Source: Lumnitzera littorea
Taxonomy: Eukaryota > Streptophyta > Magnoliopsida > Myrtales > Combretaceae
Direction of reading: 5' to 3'
DNA length: 64,000 nt
Assembly: GCA_024138015.1 (NCBI GenBank)
Contig: JAMXBB010000009.1
Span: forward strand, 89,843,049-89,907,048
The notes beneath the pieces are model-generated. The model searched no databases, was not told the origin of the DNA, and was given only the letters and a program-made list of their open reading frames with translations. Position numbers and translations under genes: made by a program. This document shows positions 25,577-36,351 of the stretch, in pieces (position 1 is the stretch's first letter; each line of letters starts with the position of its first letter).

Positions 25577-25836
25577 GAGTCAGCTCCAATAAGTGTAGGC
25601 CTTGAATAATCGGACATGGTCCGATTTGCTTCATTCCCGTTGTTAGCCATGTGTGGTGGATCTTCTTGCTCGATGAATTGAGTGTTGGCCTCTTCACCTT
25701 CTTCCTTGATTTCAACGATTGACTCGTCGTCTATGGTCGCCACAATTTGTCTAGGTCGCGATCTCAAATTTTGAAGGGCAGTTCTCTCAATTTCAGGATC
25801 AAGTTCTACCAAATCTTCCGAGTTGCTTCGGGTCAT
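25577..25836 (-). pseudogene. N-terminal gag fragment of an Athila/Tat-like element
   Basis: The minus-strand frame starts MTRSNSEDLVELDPEIER and continues through an acidic stretch to NRTMSDYSRPTLIGAD, where the N interrupts it. The R-T-x-x-D-Y block followed by P-T is typical of the beginning of Athila/Tat gag proteins. The rest of gag and all of pol are absent. The start is about 130 bases from the primer site, which fits a genomic 5' leader. Confidence 0.75.
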
Positions 25837-25968
25837 GCACTACAAAGGCAAGAAATATAAAATCAATTGCAGTTCTAGGTAATAAAAATAAATAATGAAA
25901 ACAAAAGAAAATAAAGAAAAAAAAATGGTTAAAGTAATAAAGCAATTCGTGTTATTAATATCGAAAAT

Positions 25969-25985
25969 CCCAGGCAACGGCACCA
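25969..25985 (-). promoter_or_regulatory. Primer binding site (tRNA-Asp type) of the Athila/Tat-like fragment
   Basis: The minus strand reads TGGTGCCGTTGCCTGGG, close to TGGCGCCGTTGCCGGGG, the site known in Athila and related elements. Two C-to-T changes are visible. Confidence 0.82.
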
Positions 25986-25991
25986 AAAACT

Positions 25992-26984
25992 TGATACGAG
26001 GCAAGCACACCTATCAGTTTTAATATAACGAATGTGAGTCCGAGTTGATCCCTCAGAGATTTTGAGTACTAATATTAACTTTAGCTTTATTATCTAACCA
26101 GAAAATTATGTCGAGTTGAATGAATTAAAAATACTGAAATTAATAAACTAAACTAATTATGAGACTTAACTAAGCAAATTAGAAAGCAATAAACTACAAA
26201 CGACTTCAAGTATGCAATAATGTATTTAGGAATTATTTCCCCTAGTGTTTAACATGTGACCGCTTAAAATATATTCAATTTAGTTTCTATGATTCTTGAC
26301 CGGAGGGATTCACAATTAAAGTTAATATCTTTCTCAAGCATATTAACCCTAATTCTAAATTATTTACCGGAATCTCTTCACTTAGCAATATAACTTAGAA
26401 TTGCATTAATGTATAATGACTTCCCACACAAATAATCAACTTTCCGAAAGAATCATATATCTTATCTCTAAGTATACATGTAATTCTCTCCAATTATGTT
26501 AAGATCTAATTACATATGCAATTTCTCAATCAACATGCAGAATATCATATATTGACATTCTAGAATTATCAATCAACAACTAAACGACATAATTGAATTA
26601 AGAAAAGATAGAAACTTTATTGAAAGTATAATTCAATCCAAGGGTTACATGAAACCCTAGGTTCCATAATCCTAAATACTCGAATTCTAAGCTATCATAA
26701 CGAATCTAAAAACGAGTTTCATAAAAAATGTAAAATAAAGCATGAAAAACCCCTCTTGATTTGATAAACAATCTCTCTAATCTTGAAATCGATGTTGTTC
26801 TCGTTTCTTGATTGATGTTCTCCTTAAGTCTCCTCTTGTCTCTTGTGTCTTTCCGTTTCTGTAATGTCTCTACCTCTTTTGAACCCTAAGATATCCTTTT
26901 ATATGTGTATTACATGGATTCTATTTTCGTCACCAGACACGGCCTGGGACACGGCCGTCTCCCCAGGTCGTGTAACTTTCTGCA
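25992..26984 (-). repeat. LTR of the Athila/Tat-like fragment
   Basis: Starts TGATACGAGG beside the primer site. It carries a minus-strand TATA-like ATATAAAAGGATATC near 26890 and GC-rich CACGGCC stretches near 26940-26970, as in Athila/Tat LTRs. The right end (..CTGCA at 26984) is placed where the RNase H frame of element B resumes. Confidence 0.7.
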
Positions 26985-27148
26985 CTATTGGGAGTTGGAA
27001 TTAGTTTTGTCTTGATACAGGAGCAACGACCTGTTGCCTTCTATAGTAAGAAACTTAGTAGTCTTACCTTGAACTATTCTGTGTATAAAAAAGAGTTATA
27101 CTCACTTTTCCAAGCCCTCACTGTTTGGTAACCTTATTTGTTATCATG

Positions 27149-29992
27149 TGTAAGCCTCACAATTAGTCACTTAGGGTTTCGATTGGCTGAAAGATCAAAT
27201 CGAGCCTAAATTATAAATAAAGCTAGAAATATTAGTAAAATAATCTCGTAAGTTTGAATTTAAGAAAATAAGCAATAAAATAAAAGAATATAAAAATTCT
27301 AAATTTTAAGTATATAACTCGTTATTTATCGAAAATGCGAAAAATGCGTAAAATGCATTCCGATAATTAACAAATCGCTAGAGATAAATTATATATATAC
27401 TAAAAATCATAGAATGACCTAAATAATATTTAGGAATATTTATTTGTATTATATATGAATTTACATGTAGGTAGAAATACGCGTAATGTGCTAAAAAAAT
27501 ACTAAATAATTAAAGAAAATTCATAATTAATTAAGAAAAAATAAAAAAAATCACAATAAATAAGGAATGATCTAGAATTGAAGCGTGGAAGCTGGGGAAA
27601 ATAAAAAAAAAATTATCAAATTAAATTAGAGTAATATAAAAGCTAAAAATTAAGGGATTTGGGCAATATCTTGCCCAATTTAATGCACATTAATTACCAC
27701 AAAACTCTATAAATAGGGAAAAAAATCACTGAGCTCATTTGGATAATTAGAAATCAGAGAAAAATTAGGAGCATCGAAATTGGAAGAAAAAATTTAGGTA
27801 AGAAAAAAAAAAAGAAAACTGTATAGTTGGGGCTTATAAGGAGAACCTAGACTCGACGAGCAACTGGGAGTGGACGGCCACCACCACCATACAGTGGTGG
27901 TAGCATCCAGGTGGGCCGACACACCCATGGCCACCAATAGTGGCTGGAGCTACCTAAATCGGTGAGTTCAATTTCTAGCCCGATTTTGTATAATTTTGCA
28001 AAAATAGTAAATATTCTTAGAAAATTATGAATTTTGTTATTCTAGAATATTTTTGTATATAGTTTTTAGGAAAAATATTATGTTGATATGTCTCGTGATA
28101 TATGATCCTTAAGAAATTAAGCAAAACCGAGCATGATTAGGATTAGAAATAAATAGGCTTAGAAGTATAATTTAGAGCTCAAATTTTTTTTTCCGTAGAA
28201 TGTTTAAGTGATATAAAACAGTGCTATGAAACCATTTTTTTAAATTTAATTTTTGAAATTTTCAAGTAAATTTTTAGCTCTAAAATGATAGAAAAATTGG
28301 GTAATCTTGGATTAATTAGGTGATTAAGACATTATTAGTGATTTAGATAGTAATTAGAGGGTTAAGGTTGTTAATCTCTGATGTGGAAATCTAATCCTAA
28401 CCTTTGAAGTGTTAAGTGTAATTAATGAAGGAATTATGTGGTAATTATAGAAAATTAGGAATATGTAGAATTGAAAAATTAATAAATATGAAAAATTAGG
28501 TTTAATTAGATAATATAATAATAAAAATTAGAATATAATAAATTTGAAATAAAAATTTAATTTTAGATAATTGTATAAAAAATGTAAGATTTTCTCATAA
28601 CGAGGGTAAATTCGGTGATTAAACTAGAATCCGAGTATACCGCACGGACTAAAACACTAGTTAGAGACTAAAAACGATATTTAGGATGTTCGAAGATAAT
28701 GCGATTAATTTCACATTATGGGTCGGAATGATTTCTTAAGGTATACATATAAATCTTTAACTAGAAATTGAGTTAAAAACCTAATTTAGAAATTGATGTG
28801 AAAATTGAACCCGAACCTAACCCCAAACCTAGAATAATTGTAAAAGATTTGAAAATCTAGATAATTGGACATATTAAACCCTACACAAAAGATGATAATA
28901 AGCATAATAGGATAAAACCAACTTATAATAATTATATGAAAAACTAAAACCATGTTTGTATTATAGGGATGATTGGCGATAACTTGAGCAAGTTAGACCT
29001 CGAGTGAGTAAGTGAGGAGTCCAGGTAAGTTGGGATTAATACGTTGCTATATTTTGGAGGCTTGAGATTATGCTTGGTTGTGCTTATTAGATAGTTGGTT
29101 GTGTACATGTGCTTGATTATGAGTGATGCTATGATTCTGTCTGTTGTTTAGCTTGTATTATATGATTTGTATAAAATGATTGATCACCCTAAACTGGACC
29201 TAATCAAATATACGACTTGTAATCATAATCAGACCTACATGGCAACCCATTAGGGGAACCTAGGATTTTCCGGCCAAATACCGACCCCTTCGAAAGGGAT
29301 GGCATATGATTGCATAATGGTCCCTTCTTCATCCTTAGTCGAACTAAGTGATAGGAGAAGAGATCACGGCGAAAGTGAAGTCAATGGTTCGAAGGTAGTC
29401 ATGGGAGGAGCGATGTCTCCATTACACAAGCTTGAGTTTGATCGTAAGCTGTTACATTAATGGTAACTCTTCAACCTAGATTAGAACGGGCGCAATTTTT
29501 CTAATCTTACGACGGGCCGGATAACGTCGTGAGATGGCATTTGCTTGAACATGCATTGTACCTAATAAGTTAATTGATAACCTTGTTATGTTTGTGGTAT
29601 AGTTTTAAGTCCTCCATCCTAACTTACTGAGCTGTGGTTGCTCATATCCCTATAGACGTCGTGTAGGTGCTGGCTAAAAAGTGGCATACAACTACTCTAA
29701 AGCTAGCAACTACTGGATAAGAACAAACATATATTTTTAAGGTCTAAGCTTTTATTTTATAATTTTTTTTCATTTTTGAATAATGTAATAACTCAATTAT
29801 AGTGTATATATATATTTTCTTACCTTCTTAGGTAAGTGATTTATTTAAATTATAAACTGTTTACTTCAAAGTGGGTTAGTCATAGACGCCTTGTGTAAAC
29901 CAGTTTTAAGATAGCGGTTGTAAGGCCAACTACTATCATAGAATGGTTTATACGGCTAGGCTGTTACAACTCTGCCGCTTCAGGGAATGACA
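27149..29992 (+). mobile_element. Solo LTR, 2.8 kb (TGTAA...ACA family) in the RNase H of element B
   Basis: Starts TGTAAGCCTCAC and ends GGGAATGACA. Flanks are TCATG (27144-27148) and CCATA (29993-29997), a duplication with two transitions. The RNase H frame of element B continues across the gap when the insert is removed. A TATA-like CTCTATAAATAGG is at about 27707. The 3' half is colinear with 47116-50031 and with the outer LTR ending near 52920. No coding capacity. Probably a gypsy LTR; the Tekay-like assignment is only a guess from the termini. Confidence 0.85.
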
Positions 29993-31473
29993 CCATAAGA
30001 GTTTGTTATTTACACTGACCACGAATAATTGAAGCATGTTACGAGTCAAATAAAACTCTCAAAGAGATAGGTTAAGTAGTTGAAATTTATGGAAGGGTTC
30101 TTATATATCATTTAGAACAAGAAGGGAAGCGCAAATGTGGTTACCGATGCTCTATTACAATGACAAACTTTGTTGACCACTTTGTAAATAAAATTATTGG
30201 GATTCTCACTTATCACTGAGCAATATGCTATTGATCCCTTCTTTAGTCCTATTGTTGAATAGTGTAGAGAAGGGGTGGTTGTTGGAGGGTATTATCTTAA
30301 GGACCGCAGGTTAAGTATTCCAAACTATTATACGCATGAGCTATTAATCAGGGAAGCTCATAACGAAGGATTATTTGTTCATTTCAAGAAGACCAAGATA
30401 GCCAATCTATTGAAAGAAAACTTTTATTGGACTAATTTGGCCAAGGATGTCTATAAGGTAGTTAGTAGTTGTGAAGTGTACAAGCGTGCTAAGGGAAAGA
30501 GAGAACCCCATGGAGAGTACATGCCACTACCAACACTCACTTTACTTTGGGCTAACCTTAGCAAAGACTTTGTTCTAGAGTTACCTTGAACATTCAGAGG
30601 GAAAGATTCTATTTTTATTGTAGTGGATCACTTCAGTAAGATGGCGTACTTCATTCTGTGCCATCGGACTAACGATACCCTATACATTGTTGATTTGTTT
30701 TTGTAGGAGATTGTCAAACTACATGGAGTACCAAAGACTATTGTCTTAGATAGAGATACAAAACTTTTGAGCTATTTTTGGAAGACTTTTTGGAGAAGGC
30801 TTGGAACTAAACTTATATTTAGCTCTGGTGGCCATCCTTAGACTGATAGCTAGACTAAAGTGGTAAACAAGACACTAGGCAATTTGCTTGGAGCTGTCGT
30901 AGGAAAGAACTTGAGGGATTGGGATTTGTACTTACCAGTTGTGGAGTTTGCATACAATTAAGTTGTCCATAGCATTACTGGGAAGACCCCATTCGAGGTC
31001 GTCTATCGTCCTAACCTTACCATTTCCTTAAATATGATCGATACCCTAGTAGCTACTAAAGAGAGTTAATCCAGAGTAGACCAAAATCAAGAATTGCATG
31101 AGCTACACCAATTTGTCATTTGGAAGATTGCTAAGTTCAATCAGAGGTAGCATAAAATTGGTAGTCAAGGTTGCCGAACTATTTCTTTCCATCCAGAAGA
31201 TTTGGTATAGATACATCTCAACCGAGAGTGATTCCCACACTTAAGATAGAACAAGTTATCTCTTCCAGCTGATGGTCTATTTAAGGTCTTGAAGAAAATC
31301 AACCGTAATGCTTACCAAATTGAGTTGCTTGATAACTATGGTGTTTCTTCCACCTTCAATGTATCCAATCTGATCCCTCACCAACTAGTAGAATAAGACC
31401 CCGCGACCACCCTAGGAGAAAGGGCAAAGACTACTCTTGATTTGAGGACAAATTTTTCCAACCCCTAGACAAA

Positions 31474-32312
31474 TGATAGGAATCAACCCCTTAAATCTAT
31501 CATGTATAGCCGAGTTAGAGGACTTTAAGGACTCGTTTGGAGGATATTAGCTCTATGCCATTGTTAAGACGGGGACCTCTATATCGAGTTGGTCTCCTAT
31601 CGACTAGACTATTGGATCCTTATTTGTGTTAGATCCATCCTTGTTCAACAACTATGCTTTATCCTAAAAGACAGCCTAAGAATAGTCGAAGCGAGCTCCC
31701 AATCCAACCACAAGCATCTGACCCTATGTCAAGCTAACTCCTCTTTAGAAGAACTGATTGGTCCTTGACTTAATCTAGAGTAGGTCGGCCCCTAACTGCA
31801 ACGCCTTCTTGTTTTTGCCTACTTTGTATCATACTCCTAATGTTCGGCCAATAAGTGACACGTATCTTCTAACACAATACTCTAAAATGATTCTTTTCTC
31901 TTCTACATTGAATATTCTTTTCCCCTTTTACCCCTTTTAGTATTATCTATGTAACTTAGTTGTAAAATACCCTTTTATCTTTTCATACATATAAAGTAAC
32001 CTTGGTAGATGGGTATATAAACCCCTACTTCTTGTATATAGAGGATGCATCCAATCAATGCAGAAATTATTCACTTTGAGCAACCTTAATGTTTTCGTTA
32101 TCATCCAACTTTTATTTATTCCCTTTAGCGTAGTGAGTGATCCTTTAGTTCAGACTAGTGTGTTATAGTCGGCGAATTGTTGGCCAAGTAAGATCGAGTG
32201 ATGTGTCATATCTATTCGATAGCTACTTGTACATTGCTAAAACCCCAATTTTATTTTCTTGTTTTGGTTCGTTGTAGTGCCTTTCCATGTGTTCAACCTT
32301 AGAGATGTATCA
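31474..32312 (+). repeat. Element B 3' LTR
   Basis: Pairs with 22210-23047 and ends GTATCA directly before the AGTCG duplication. The usual polypurine tract before it is decayed. Confidence 0.94.
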
Positions 32313-32763
32313 AGTCGTCTAAGGTTTCAACCCCTAAATACCCTGGACCATGTACCAATACTTGTAGCCTATCAAGAAGACTCGAAGGCAAGAGACCAAG
32401 CTCAAACCTTTTAGAAGATTTATTAGAAAGTGACTCAATAGATAGATTGAGTTGCTAGTAAGTTGGAGTAGAAAGGATAAGGAAGAAAGAGAAAACAATT
32501 TTAGCTCGGTGACATAGTTTTGTTACATTTGAGTAAGGTAAGATTCCCAAATAAGAGGAAGCACAAATTGTTTGCCTGAGTTGAATGATGCTTTAAGATA
32601 CTCCATAAGGTCAATAACAATGCCTTTGAGTTACAACTGCTTGAAGACTATAGAGTTCCCAATGTTTTTATTGTTACTAACTTGAGACACTATTGATCAA
32701 AAGAAGACGATCAAACAGGAGATCATCTAGATTTGATCTACATCCACCCTAACATAGAGAGGA

Positions 32764-33617
32764 TGATAGAAATCAACTAATTGAACCCTAAACTAGAGCC
32801 CGAGCTCGAGTTTTAGAATAAATGGCTTAACACATTCTTTCCATTCGTCCTACTACTAAAGAGTTTGACCTCTTATCTATACCCGACCTTTTGCACTTAT
32901 TGAGTTGTTCTCAACTTTACATAGTATCCAAGGTCACTGACCATCGACTTAAAGGAGCTCCAAATTGTTCTTCAAAAAGTTATGCAAGCTTACCTAACAA
33001 CTTGCCATCTCTACCCTAAACTATAAAGAATCTAGAGACTATCAACTTGTCTACACTAGAAATATAACTCAATGAAGTTGCATCTAGTTTGGCCAGTCAT
33101 CTGATAAGCTATACAATACAAATAGAGGCTAGATATTCCCTTTTTCTTATATTTTACCAATTTGTCTTCTTTCATGTATATTCTTTTTTGTACTTTTCCT
33201 TTTTGGCTAATGTGCCCATTTTAGTAACTTCTTGATTGTAATAGGTTGCCTTAAAAATGTGGGTATAAATACCCTTATCTTTATAAGCCACATCAATCAT
33301 CATCATCATTATCACCAATATATAGAATATTATCTTCCTTTGTCAAATTGTGTTTTTTTGCAAGTTTATCTTACTCTTATTAAAACCCTTAAATAAGGTT
33401 TAGTGGCAAGTGACCTAGTTAGATTAGTTGTGTGTCATATCGGCTAATCTAGTTAGTTTACAAAAGTTCTTTGGTGTGTTATATCTTTGGAGTGGTTCGT
33501 GGTTCATGGTTTTGCATATTTTTCATCTTTGTTCCCACCGTTTGATTTCGATCCTTCTACAAGTTTGGATCGATCCTGATATAATTGCCCTTGTTGGTTC
33601 TTTGCTATGGCTTATTA
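32764..33617 (+). repeat. Element A 3' LTR
   Basis: Begins TGATAGAAATCAAC after a purine run (AGAGAGGA). The TATA-like GTATAAATACCC lies near 33263. The end is uncertain by a few bases (33617-33620). Confidence 0.88.
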
Positions 33618-33623
33618 GCATAG

Positions 33624-36351
33624 TTTGGATGAATTTCGATTGGAAAAGCGAATAAACACTCTTGTGTAAGGCAAGAGCAATACCATCACTCATGCCCAGA
33701 AACCGTTTGATGAAATTCCTAAGAGAATGTTGGGCAGCTTTTAGATTTGTGAGTTGCCTTTTCCAAATCTCCTAACTGCTACTGATCCAAGCAAGTCTGA
33801 GCTGCCCTTCGTTCATAACTCGCCGAGCTGCCATCCATTACCGAGCTGTAATTGAAGGCCGACCTGCGATCTTCACCTTTGCTTGGACTCCGAGTTGCAA
33901 CGCAAACCCAAGCTGTACAATATTTTCCAAACTACAACTTGAATTTAAGCTGCACAACAATGCATCGAGTTGCAGTCAACAAAGTTCCACGAGTAGAACA
34001 ACTCCATCCCAACTTGCTTCCATGCCAGCAGTTCGCTCCACAGACCCGAACCAGTGTAGTAGACATACTCAGGCTGAGCACTCCCCATACTTATGGATTT
34101 CCATTCCACAAGCCGAGTTGCAAGTCCAACTAAGCACCGTATGGCTCTGCTTGATAACACTAAAGAACGGACCAATCATCGCTGCACTCTAACCAAGCCC
34201 GAACAGCTGCAGAAATTCACCATAGCCCCAAGACGGGCATCTATCTATGCTCAATTTTGAGCTCTCCTGAGCAGATTGGCAAAGCGCCCTTGTATCGACC
34301 ACCAATTCAAGGTAGCTAACAGACTTGCCAAGCAAATCTCGAAGTTGGTCTAATGTCCAAGCTTCCATGGTGCTCCCAGCAACTTTGTAACAAACATGAC
34401 CAAGCTGTACGCTCCATCTCCCCAACCAGAAGACGCCCTAAGCTCCATGTGAACCGAGCAATTATAATCTTGCACCAAACACATAGCAGACCGAGTAGAT
34501 CACACACCGAGCTGTCCACAGCAACCAACGTGACCAACAACTCCTAAGCAAGAATTCTGAGTTCGACAACTCTGAGCTTCACACTATTCTGATCCGTACA
34601 CATACAATAGACTAGCAATGCCATTGGAAAATATTCGAGCCACCCTCGAACAGCAGCCCCATCCCAATCGTGAACGGATCGGCCAAGCACCTCTATAACA
34701 GTATTATTGAGATGTCCATCTCTTGTGACTAGAACAGCAGTTAATTTTCCAAGCAAAGAACAGGACGACCTATAAATCGGCTAAAATGATAAGCTCTGAG
34801 CTCCTTTTAACAAATTTTTGCAAGCTCCTTTATACCGAATGGCGACTCCATGCTTCGAGTTTATTGACTGAGCTTTGCACTTCAAAAAAATTCGTATAAA
34901 ATCACTCATTTACTGAGATTCCTTTCTACCTGAGCTGCTGTATCCGAGTAGCCACCTAAGGAAAACATGACAACCACCAAGCATTCCACATAGTCCCGAG
35001 ACAAAAGAGCTATTGACAGTCGCACACAAATCCGATCTACGCTGAGCAACTACCAGACTAGAACATCAGCTACAAGCAATGCCAAGAAAGGCGTTGCAAC
35101 TCTATTTGATCGCAACTGCAATCTGGAGCCTTGCGCGAACCACACAAGTATCGCACAAGTAGCTACAGCCCACGCTTACTCAGAGTTGAGTTCTCCCGTT
35201 GTTTTCCTTTCCTATTATCATTACTTTTCCTTACTACATTGTTTATTATTGTAAATCTGAGCTTATGCATGGAGTTAGACTGGTTGTCATCTCCAATCTA
35301 TAGGTATCCTTGCTAGCACAAACACCCAAGGAATTTCCAAACTAATTAAGAGTTGACTCCTCAATCCTCCTAGGTACCCTTGTTGGCACCATCTTCTGAG
35401 GAATTCTTAGACTAACTAAGGGTTAACTTCTCAACCCTATGGGTACCCTTGCTTACACAAACGCTTGAGGAATTCCCAAACCAAGGGGTCGATTCCTCAT
35501 TGTCTTAGGTACCCTTACCAGCATAGATGCCGAAGGAACTCTTGTGCTAAGAGGTTGACTCCTTGACCTTTAGGTAACCATGCTGACCTTAAAGCCTTAG
35601 GGAACTCCCATGCTATGGAGGACTAGTGACTACACCTTAACACTTAAGAAACCTTTTTATATTCCAGCCTCTCTAAGCCTTTGCCTTTCTAGGATCTCAC
35701 ATTTTTAGACACTTAGGCCTCTCCAAGCCTTTGCCTTTCCAAGCTCCTACCTTTTTACGTACTCTAGCCTTACACTAAGTCCAAATTTGACCATTGAAGG
35801 CTCCCCACAACTAAGTTGACCTCTCTAGGTACAAATAATTATCGAGGCCCGTATTGATGTAGGCTCCCACTAATTAGGCTGACTTGTTCGAAAATCAGGT
35901 TAGGTACAAGGCATTGCCCAACCTATCCCTAGGTCAAGCTTATGATGCTTACCTATTTCGGTAGAATCTTACACCTCCTTTAAGCAACCAAATCTTTCTC
36001 AACTCGACTTACCCCTAAGTAGGTTCTTGAGTGACATTGCACTAATAAGAGCTCCTTTGAGCTCTCATGTACTTGACTCATATAGCTCAAGTCCAACTAT
36101 GCAGTTTGACCAACTTACCCCGCCATTTCAACTAAGTCAAAGCTCTACCTTACTATCATCAACTCACCTTCATTGAATAATAGTTTGACTTAGACCCTTA
36201 GGGGCCTATCTATGTGCTTACGCTCCTTACAGACCGTATCTCTAAAGGGAGTTTTTTAGTTTTTTTATTTTTTATTTTTTATGTTAGTTGGTTGGGTGTG
36301 TATGTGTGTGGAGGTGGGGGTGGTGTTATTGGTTGGGTTTAAGAGTGCAAG
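33624..36351 (+). other. Element D internal region, non-coding, rich in an AGCTG word
   Basis: After the A insertion, D continues without recognisable domains. From about 33780 to 35140 the words GAGCTG, AAGCTG, GAGTTGC and AACTTG recur every few tens of bases, and base composition is less AT-rich than the surroundings. From 35301 a tandem array follows, and at 35660-35760 a unit beginning CCTCTCTAAGCCTTTGCC occurs twice. A G/T-rich stretch (36285-36345) precedes the 3' LTR. Confidence 0.5.
35301..35640. repeat. Degenerate tandem array, five units of 65-70 bp
   Basis: Units begin TAGGTATCC or TAGGTACCC at 35301, 35371, 35440, 35506 and 35571. Each continues with a GAGGAATTC-like and a GTTGACTCCTCA-like block. 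Confidence 0.8.

Larger units (their letters stand above)
25410..26984 (-). mobile_element. Athila/Tat-like Ty3/gypsy fragment inside element B, containing the N
   Basis: Two direct copies of an LTR edge begin TGATACGAGG at 25410 and 25992. The first is only 166 bases and stops at the N (25576). The second continues to about 26984. Between them lies the start of a minus-strand gag and a tRNA-Asp-type primer site. There is no matching duplication at the outer edges (ACGAA versus CTATT), and about one RT domain of element B is missing at the same place. This is therefore either a deletion-recombination product or an assembly collapse. Confidence 0.75.
23289..31528 (+). pseudogene. Element B gag-pol, disabled and interrupted twice
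   Basis: Gag starts at an ATG at 23289 (MSNSSVQGVIGDYN) about 240 bases after the LTR. The knuckle at 24447-24491 has lost its second and fourth Cys (CFKHLGFRHMAAER). The protease Asp-Ser-Gly is Asp-Arg-Gly near 24741. The RT is cut at about 25409. Coding resumes at 26985 inside RNase H, breaks at 27148, resumes at 29993 and runs through the integrase zinc region (30275-30510) and core. The catalytic Glu position is AAA (Lys) at 30857-30859. The C-terminus crosses into the 3' LTR, with YSRVRGL followed by a stop at 31526. Three changed catalytic or metal-binding positions plus many stops show this copy has long been dead. Confidence 0.88.
22210..32312 (+). mobile_element. Element B: Ty3/gypsy retrotransposon inserted in the integrase of element A
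   Basis: LTRs of 838 and 839 bp (22210-23047 and 31474-32312) are flanked by a perfect AGTCG duplication (22205-22209 and 32313-32317). A tRNA-iMet-type primer site follows the 5' LTR. Internally it keeps gag, protease, RNase H and integrase remains on the plus strand, but the reverse transcriptase is missing where an Athila/Tat-like fragment now sits. A 2.8-kb solo LTR interrupts its RNase H. B must be younger than A because it lies inside A. Confidence 0.95.
17466..32780 (+). pseudogene. Element A gag-pol, split by two insertions and full of stops
   Basis: Coding remains are in three pieces: 17466-18852, 19588-22209 and 32318-32780. Gag has a broken knuckle at 18528-18569 (a stop inside it and the last Cys replaced by Tyr). 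The protease Asp-Ser-Gly is at 18844-18852 and its continuation (SGSCTNV) resumes at 19583, on the other side of a hAT-like insertion. The RT catalytic box is YFDY at 20580-20591, so the second Asp is lost. The RNase H and integrase zinc region and core run to 22209, where element B interrupts. The frame resumes after the duplicated AGTCG at 32318 and ends with the C-terminal integrase region. In the phase shared with C, the 3' LTR continues as RARARVLE. Confidence 0.88.
14579..33618 (+). mobile_element. Element A: Ty3/gypsy retrotransposon carrying three later insertions
   Basis: LTRs at 14579-15441 and about 32764-33617 start TGATA and share colinear sequence throughout. CATAG flanks the left edge (14574-14578) and recurs at 33619-33623, one base beyond the aligned LTR end, so it is the likely TSD. 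With the nested insertions removed, A has ordinary gag-protease-RT-RNase H-integrase order on the plus strand. The host sequence is element D. A is related to elements B and C and to the solo LTR at 44939, by LTR start, LTR length (840-900 bp), the position of the TATA box in A, C and the solo LTR, and pol sequence. Confidence 0.9.

Noticed and set aside
33852..34175. Overlapping open frames on both strands
   Set aside because: They reflect the less AT-rich, stop-poor composition of the AGCTG-rich region; no domain is recognisable.
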